This document shows, one piece after another, positions 59,965-64,000 of a stretch of 64,000 bases of DNA. The stretch lies in contig CBDASI010000002.1 of the NCBI GenBank assembly GCA_965199585.1, positions 1,178,001 through 1,242,000 of the forward strand, in the 5' to 3' direction. The notes under the pieces are model-generated. The model saw only the letters and a program-made list of their open reading frames with translations, was not told the DNA's origin and did not search any database. The translations under genes and the position numbers were made by a program. This DNA is from JAVVHH01 sp965199585. Its GTDB lineage: Bacteria; Pseudomonadota; Alphaproteobacteria; Acetobacterales; Acetobacteraceae. Positions within the stretch are counted from its first letter, which is position 1, and the number at the start of each line of letters is the position of its first letter.

Positions 59965-61073
59965 GTCTCGATCTCCTGGTAGAAGCGGCCTTTCCAGGCC
60001 ACGCCCCGCCCACGATGGTAGTCGACCGCCGACCCGATCGTCGCCAGTAGGTAGAAGCTCGCGATGGCCGGCAGCGCGAGCGCCCACGCCGGCGACTGCC
60101 CGAACCTCCGCAGCGTCGGCACGAACGACAGGGCCGACCCGGCCCACGCCACCGCGCCCATCCACCGCGGCGCGCCATGCCCGAACAGCGTCAGCAGCGG
60201 CGGCATGAGCCAGATCAGCACCAGCCCCAAAACCGTTCCCAGCAGCCACACCGGCGACAAGCGTAACTGCACATAGGCCGTGCGCGCCACCATCCGCCAG
60301 ATGTCCGCCGCCCCCGGATACGGCCGCAGGCTCCGCGCCAGCCCGCTATGGCCCAGATAGATCGGCCCGCCACGTTTAACTCGCGCCGCCAGCGTCACGT
60401 CGTCGATCAGCGCACCGCGCAGGCTGGCGATGCCGCCGATGCGCTCCAGGGCCGTCCGCCGCACCAGCATCGTTCCACCCGCCGCGGCGGCAACCCGCGT
60501 GCTGGGATCGTTCACCAGGTTGAACGGGTAGAGCATCTGGAAGAAGTAGACGAAGGCCGGCACCAGTGCCCGTTCCGCCGCGCTCACCGCCCGCAGTGCC
60601 ACCATCTCGGACACCAGGTCGAGCCCGTCCCGCTCCGCCTCGGCGACCAGCGTCGAGAGATGCGCCGGGTCGTGTACGATGTCGGCATCGGTCAGCAGCA
60701 CCAGCCCGGCCGTGCTCGCCGCGACGCCCTGCTCCACTGCCCACATCTTCCCGCTCCAGCCCGGCGGCCGCTCGGCCCCGGCGATCACGCTCAGCCGCGG
60801 ATCGTCCAGCGCCCGCGCCAGGTCGCCGGTGCCGTCGGTGCTGCGGTCGTCTACCAGGATGATCCGCAGCGGGCCGGCATAGTCCTGCGCCAGCAGCGAC
60901 CGCAACATCGCCTCGATGCTCTCCGCCTCGTCACGCGCCGGAATGACGATGTCGACCGGCGGGGCCAGGGCGGGCCAGGCCGCCGGCAGCATCGGCCCGG
61001 CTTGCCAGAAACGTCCATGCAGCAGCAGCAGGTAGGCCCACGTCAGCAGCGCCACCGCCCCGACGACGATCAT
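59961..61073 (-). CDS. hpnB: Hopanoid-associated glycosyltransferase HpnB
   Basis: The 370-residue product is a family 2 glycosyltransferase with N-terminal hydrophobic anchor (about 1-20) and C-terminal membrane helices (about 270-350). The catalytic core has VDIVIPARDEAESI (about 39-52), VDDRSTDGT and LLTDADIVHDP, with the acidic metal-binding pair. HpnB proteins are found with hopanoid genes and may act on hopanoid side chains, but their biochemistry is not firmly set. It begins 10 bases after hpnA. Confidence 0.92.
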   Translation of the reverse strand: MIVVGAVALLTWAYLLLLHGRFWQAGPMLPAAWPALAPPVDIVIPARDEAESIEAMLRSLLAQDYAGPLRIILVDDRSTDGTGDLARALDDPRLSVIAGAERPPGWSGKMWAVEQGVAASTAGLVLLTDADIVHDPAHLSTLVAEAERDGLDLVSEMVALRAVSAAERALVPAFVYFFQMLYPFNLVNDPSTRVAAAAGGTMLVRRTALERIGGIASLRGALIDDVTLAARVKRGGPIYLGHSGLARSLRPYPGAADIWRMVARTAYVQLRLSPVWLLGTVLGLVLIWLMPPLLTLFGHGAPRWMGAVAWAGSALSFVPTLRRFGQSPAWALALPAIASFYLLATIGSAVDYHRGRGVAWKGRFYQEIET

Positions 61074-61083
61074 CTCTGAACGA

Positions 61084-62106
61084 TCATTTTTTTAGGCGCC
61101 CCTCCGCTCTGAACCACGCGATGGCGTCCGCCAGCGCCTGCCGCGGCGGCCGTGGCGCGTAGCCCAACTCGTTTTCCGCCTTGGCGGAGCTGAAGAACAT
61201 CTGCTTCTTCGCCATAGCCAACATCTCGCGCGTCACCATCGGCTCGATCCCGAACACCCGCGCCGCGCCCTCCATCCCGAGCGCCAGCGGGACCAATGCC
61301 TTGTGCGGCAGCCGCACCCGCTTCTGCGGCTTACGCTCCATGACGTCGTCGATCACCGCCAGGATTTGCTCCAGCCGCATGTCGGTCCCGCCCAGGATGT
61401 AAGCCTCCCCGATCCGCCCCCGCTCGAGCGCCAGCGCATGCCCCTCGGCCACGTCGTCCACATGCACCACGTTCAGCCCGGTATCGACGAAGGCCGGCAT
61501 CCGCCCGGCCGCGCCGTCCAGCACCATGCGCCCGGTTGGCGTCGGCTTGATGTCGCGCGGCCCGATCGGGGTCGACGGGTTGACGATCACCGCCGGCACG
61601 CCCTCTTCGCGCACCAGCCGCCGCACTTCCTGCTCGGCCAGGTATTTGGACTGCTTATAGACGCCGATCACTTTGGCCGGGTCGACCACGGTGTCCTCCG
61701 TCCCCGGCGTGCCATCGCCGATTAGCCCTAGCGCGGCGACGCTGCTGCAGTAGACGATCCGCTCGACGCCCGCATCCCGCGCCGCCAGCAGCAGCGCCCG
61801 TGTCCCGTCGATGTTGGCCTGCATCATCGGGCCGGGATCGGGCACCCAAAGCCGGTAGTCGGCCGCCACATGCATGACATAACGGCAGCCCGCGACGGCT
61901 GACGCGAAGCTCGACGGATCCCGCAAGTCGCCCTCAACCAGCTCGGCCGCGAGACCCTCGACATTGCGCCGGTCGCTGCCGCGCCGGACCAGCAGCTTCA
62001 GCCGATGCCCGCGCGCCAGCAACGTCCGCGCCACCGCCGAGCCGACGAAGCCGGTCGCTCCCGTGACGAGCGTGTGAGGGGAGGGAGGCGTCTGATCGTG
62101 CTGCAC
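61084..62106 (-). CDS. hpnA: Hopanoid-associated sugar epimerase HpnA
   Basis: The 340-residue product is an extended short-chain dehydrogenase/reductase of the sugar-epimerase type, with the NAD-binding GATGFVGSAV (about 16-25), the catalytic YKQSKYLAE (Tyr-x3-Lys, near 147) and SSVAAL. HpnA is a hopanoid-gene marker, but its sugar substrate is not proven. The GTG at 62106 opens the conserved fold; the frame is open further upstream without support. It is the first gene of the hopanoid operon and diverges from hpnL across 48 bases. Confidence 0.94.
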   Translation of the reverse strand: MQHDQTPPSPHTLVTGATGFVGSAVARTLLARGHRLKLLVRRGSDRRNVEGLAAELVEGDLRDPSSFASAVAGCRYVMHVAADYRLWVPDPGPMMQANIDGTRALLLAARDAGVERIVYCSSVAALGLIGDGTPGTEDTVVDPAKVIGVYKQSKYLAEQEVRRLVREEGVPAVIVNPSTPIGPRDIKPTPTGRMVLDGAAGRMPAFVDTGLNVVHVDDVAEGHALALERGRIGEAYILGGTDMRLEQILAVIDDVMERKPQKRVRLPHKALVPLALGMEGAARVFGIEPMVTREMLAMAKKQMFFSSAKAENELGYAPRPPRQALADAIAWFRAEGRLKK

Positions 62107-62154
62107 CTGCGCCCTATATCCCAAGCCGACCCAATCGGTGTAGTGCCGGGCGTG

Positions 62155-63090
62155 ATGCGCCGTCTCTCGGTCCTGTTGGCCCTCCTCGGCGTCGCGGCCG
62201 CCGCCGCCCTGGTCCTGCGCTTCGACGCCGGCGACATCCTGCGCGCGATGCTGTCGATCGGCTGGTCCGGTGCGGCGCTGCTCCTCGCCCTCCAAGGCAT
62301 CCTGTTCTGCGTGCTCGGCGCGGCCTGGGCGACGGTCCAGCCGGACATCCACCCTGCGCGACTCGTCTGGGGCCGCATGGTCCGTGACGCCGCCACCACC
62401 TGCCTGCCGTTCTCTCCCGTCGGCGGCTACGTCCTCGGCATCCGCGCCGTCGCCTTGGGCGGACCGGCCTGGCCCATCGCGGCAGCCGGCACCATCGTCG
62501 ACGTGACGGCCGAGATCGTCGCGCAGCTCCTGTTCGCCCTGCTCGGCATCGCGACGCTTCTCGTCGTCCGGCCCGGTAACGACCTCGTGCTGCCCGTCGG
62601 CTTCGGCCTCGCCGCTACCTTGGCGCTGCTCGGCGCCGGCCTGTCGCAACGCGGCCGCATTGGCGCCCGTCTCGGCACGGTCGCGCATCACCTCCTCGGC
62701 GACCGCGCCAAGCAGGCCCCGCTGCTCGGGCAAGAGGCCCAGCGTCTCTATGCCGATCGCCGCCGGATCGTCGCCGGCATCGCCATCCACCTCTGCGGCT
62801 GGCTCGCCACCGGCGGCGCGACCTGGCTCGGCCTGCACCTGCTCGGGCTCGACCTCGCCGTCGTGCCGATCCTGGCGCTCGAGGCCGTGGTCGACGCGGT
62901 GGTCGCGGTCGCCTTCCTCGTCCCGGGCGCGATCGGCGTGCAGGAGGCCGGCTATGTCGGCCTCGGTACCATGTTCGGCATCCCGCCCGACCTCGCGCTC
63001 GGCGTCTCCCTGCTCCGCCGCGCGCGCGAGGCGAGCTGGGGCCTGCCGATCCTCGCGCTGTGGCAATGGCAGGAGGTCCGCCGCCTGTGA
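62155..63090 (+). CDS. hpnL: Hopanoid-associated membrane protein HpnL
   Basis: The 311-residue polytopic inner-membrane protein matches the lysylphosphatidylglycerol-synthase-TM-like family found with hopanoid genes as HpnL. It has about seven to eight helices and the conserved FSPVGGYVLGIRAVAL and LVPGAIGVQEAGYVGLGTMF segments. Its role is unknown; lipid flipping or transport is suggested. The ATG at 62155 is preferred, with GTG at 62152 next to it. The stop overlaps the next GTG (GTGA). It diverges from hpnA. Confidence 0.87.
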   Translation: MRRLSVLLALLGVAAAAALVLRFDAGDILRAMLSIGWSGAALLLALQGILFCVLGAAWATVQPDIHPARLVWGRMVRDAATTCLPFSPVGGYVLGIRAVALGGPAWPIAAAGTIVDVTAEIVAQLLFALLGIATLLVVRPGNDLVLPVGFGLAATLALLGAGLSQRGRIGARLGTVAHHLLGDRAKQAPLLGQEAQRLYADRRRIVAGIAIHLCGWLATGGATWLGLHLLGLDLAVVPILALEAVVDAVVAVAFLVPGAIGVQEAGYVGLGTMFGIPPDLALGVSLLRRAREASWGLPILALWQWQEVRRL

Positions 63091-64000
63091 TCGACCTCTC
63101 CGACGGCGTCGTCGTTATCGGCGCCGGTGTCGCCGGCCTTGCCGCCGCCCGTCATCTCCGCCAGTCCGGCATCCGCGTCACCCTCGTCGAGGCCGCGGCC
63201 CACATCGGGGGCCGCGCCCGCACCGTGCGCTTCAACGGCGCTCCGTTCGATCTCGGCGCCGGCTGGCTGCATGCCGCGCAGCGTAACCCGCTCGTCGCTC
63301 TCGCCGACCCCGGCGACGCGCTTCGCAACTCCGACACTCCGCGCACCGAACGCCTGTTCATCGACGGCCGTCCTGCCACCAATGCCGAACACGCTGCCTA
63401 CACCGCCGCCTGGGATCGCCTCGACGAGGTCGTCGCCCCCGCGCTAGCCGGCCCCGACACGTCCCTGGCCGAGGCCATGCACCCCATGGCCGCCGACCCC
63501 TGGGCCGCCACCATCGCGCAATGGGAAGGCGCCATCATCGCCGCGGCCGATGCCGACGAGCTCAGCCTGCGCGACTGGCACCGCAACGCCCTCGACGGCC
63601 CCAACCTGCAGCCCGGCGGCGGCATCGGCGCCTTCGTCACCCGCCGTCTCGAAACCCCGGTCACCCTCGAGACGGCCGTCACCGCCATCGATTGGTCCGG
63701 CCCCGGCCTCCGCGTCGAGACCTCGCGCGGAACCATCCGCGCCGCCGCCGCCATCGTCACCGTCTCCACCGGCGTCCTCGCCGCTGGCGCGATCCGCTTC
63801 ACCCCCGCGCTGCCCCACGCCGTCCAGGCTGCCATCGACGGCCTGCCCATGGGCCTCCTCAGCAAGATCGCGCTCCCGATCGCCGCTCCGCCGCCGGGCT
63901 TCGTCGCGGACTCGCTGCTGCTCGACCGCGCCTACCCGATCACCTTCGACGCCTGGCCCGATGCCCATCCGTTCGTGACCGGCTTCATCGGTGGACGCCT
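63087..64000 (+). CDS. Flavin-dependent amine oxidase (3' end outside window)
   Basis: The visible 304 residues form an FAD amine-oxidase fold: VVVIGAGVAGLAAARHLRQS (9-28), VTLVEAAAHIGGRARTV with GGR motif, and AAAIVTVSTGVLAAGAIRF, the characteristic second dinucleotide segment of monoamine/polyamine oxidases. Start is GTG at 63087, overlapping hpnL by 4 bases. The gene runs off the window, so length and substrate-binding C-terminus are unseen. Polyamine oxidase and other flavin-dependent oxidoreductase functions are possible. Confidence 0.87.
   Translation, partial: MIDLSDGVVVIGAGVAGLAAARHLRQSGIRVTLVEAAAHIGGRARTVRFNGAPFDLGAGWLHAAQRNPLVALADPGDALRNSDTPRTERLFIDGRPATNAEHAAYTAAWDRLDEVVAPALAGPDTSLAEAMHPMAADPWAATIAQWEGAIIAAADADELSLRDWHRNALDGPNLQPGGGIGAFVTRRLETPVTLETAVTAIDWSGPGLRVETSRGTIRAAAAIVTVSTGVLAAGAIRFTPALPHAVQAAIDGLPMGLLSKIALPIAAPPPGFVADSLLLDRAYPITFDAWPDAHPFVTGFIGGR

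Noticed and set aside
61084..63066. 660-residue extended frame for hpnA
   Set aside because: The extra N-terminal part lies antisense to hpnL and has biased composition; HpnA begins at the GTG at 62106.
1..64000. Mobile elements, prophage or CRISPR
   Set aside because: No transposase, integrase, phage structural gene, att-type direct repeats or spaced repeats were seen; composition looks even.

Overview
The window looks like a chromosomal, origin-proximal segment of a GC-rich alphaproteobacterium, most likely Rhodospirillales/Acetobacteraceae. This placement is inferred from gene content: a complete hpnA-G hopanoid cluster, a pckA/ChvI-ChvG/HprK/RapZ/PTS block, a short HPr kinase, and a hemE-origin-regulator-maf arrangement. 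No sequence search was possible. Coding density is very high, many genes overlap by 1-4 bases (ATGA, GTGA, TTGA), and no gene-free stretch exceeds 300 bases. I saw no transposases, phage genes, CRISPR arrays or rRNA; one tRNA (Ala-GGC) is present.

Layout. 1-3.5 kb: corC (cut by the window edge), ybeY, phoH, miaB. 3.6-10.5 kb: an acyltransferase diverging from tamA-tamB (outer-membrane/lipid transport). 10.5-14.4 kb: S10 peptidase, small lipoprotein, NodS-like methyltransferase, pckA. 14.5-21.6 kb: HugZ-like protein, ChvI-ChvG, a perfect parS site, then hprK-rapZ-EIIA-HPr-EI. 21.6-25 kb: pssA, psd, DUF3072-like gene, cytidine deaminase, recA. 25.1-29.8 kb: flagellar export and rod genes in two divergent groups (fliP-fliO-unknown; flgB-flgC-fliE-fliQ-fliR-flhB). 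29.9-37.6 kb: secreted metallophosphoesterase, then a tight four-gene operon of three different SPFH/band-7 proteins (one polytopic, one with a His/Asp-rich metal-binding tail) ending in a P1B metal ATPase. 37.6-42.8 kb: PEP-CTERM protein, Baeyer-Villiger monooxygenase, heme-monooxygenase-like and SOUL lipoprotein genes, a 51-residue protein, D-aminopeptidase. 42.9-47.6 kb: rho, hemJ, HAD phosphatase, hemH, hemE. 47.6-47.9 kb: predicted oriC. 47.9-53.4 kb: pyruvate-phosphate dikinase regulator, maf, 3-oxoacid CoA-transferase pair, tRNA-Ala, Pro-rich membrane protein, lipoprotein, M20 amidohydrolase. 53.4-64 kb: agmatinase-like gene and the hopanoid operon (hpnG, shc, hpnE, D, C, B, A on the minus strand), then divergent hpnL and an amine oxidase cut by the window edge.

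Main discoveries. (1) The 284-bp gap between hemE and the DUF299 regulator carries a perfect DnaA box, a perfect CtrA box (TTAA-N7-TTAA) and eight GANTC sites, the features expected of a Caulobacter-type replication origin. (2) A perfect 16-bp parS palindrome lies about 30 kb from it. (3) The SPFH trio plus P1B ATPase operon is the best candidate for an uncharacterised system: SPFH assemblies normally sit with FtsH-type proteases, but here their operon partner is a metal pump. (4) hpnG has no canonical in-frame start, suggesting a frameshift or a non-standard start codon.
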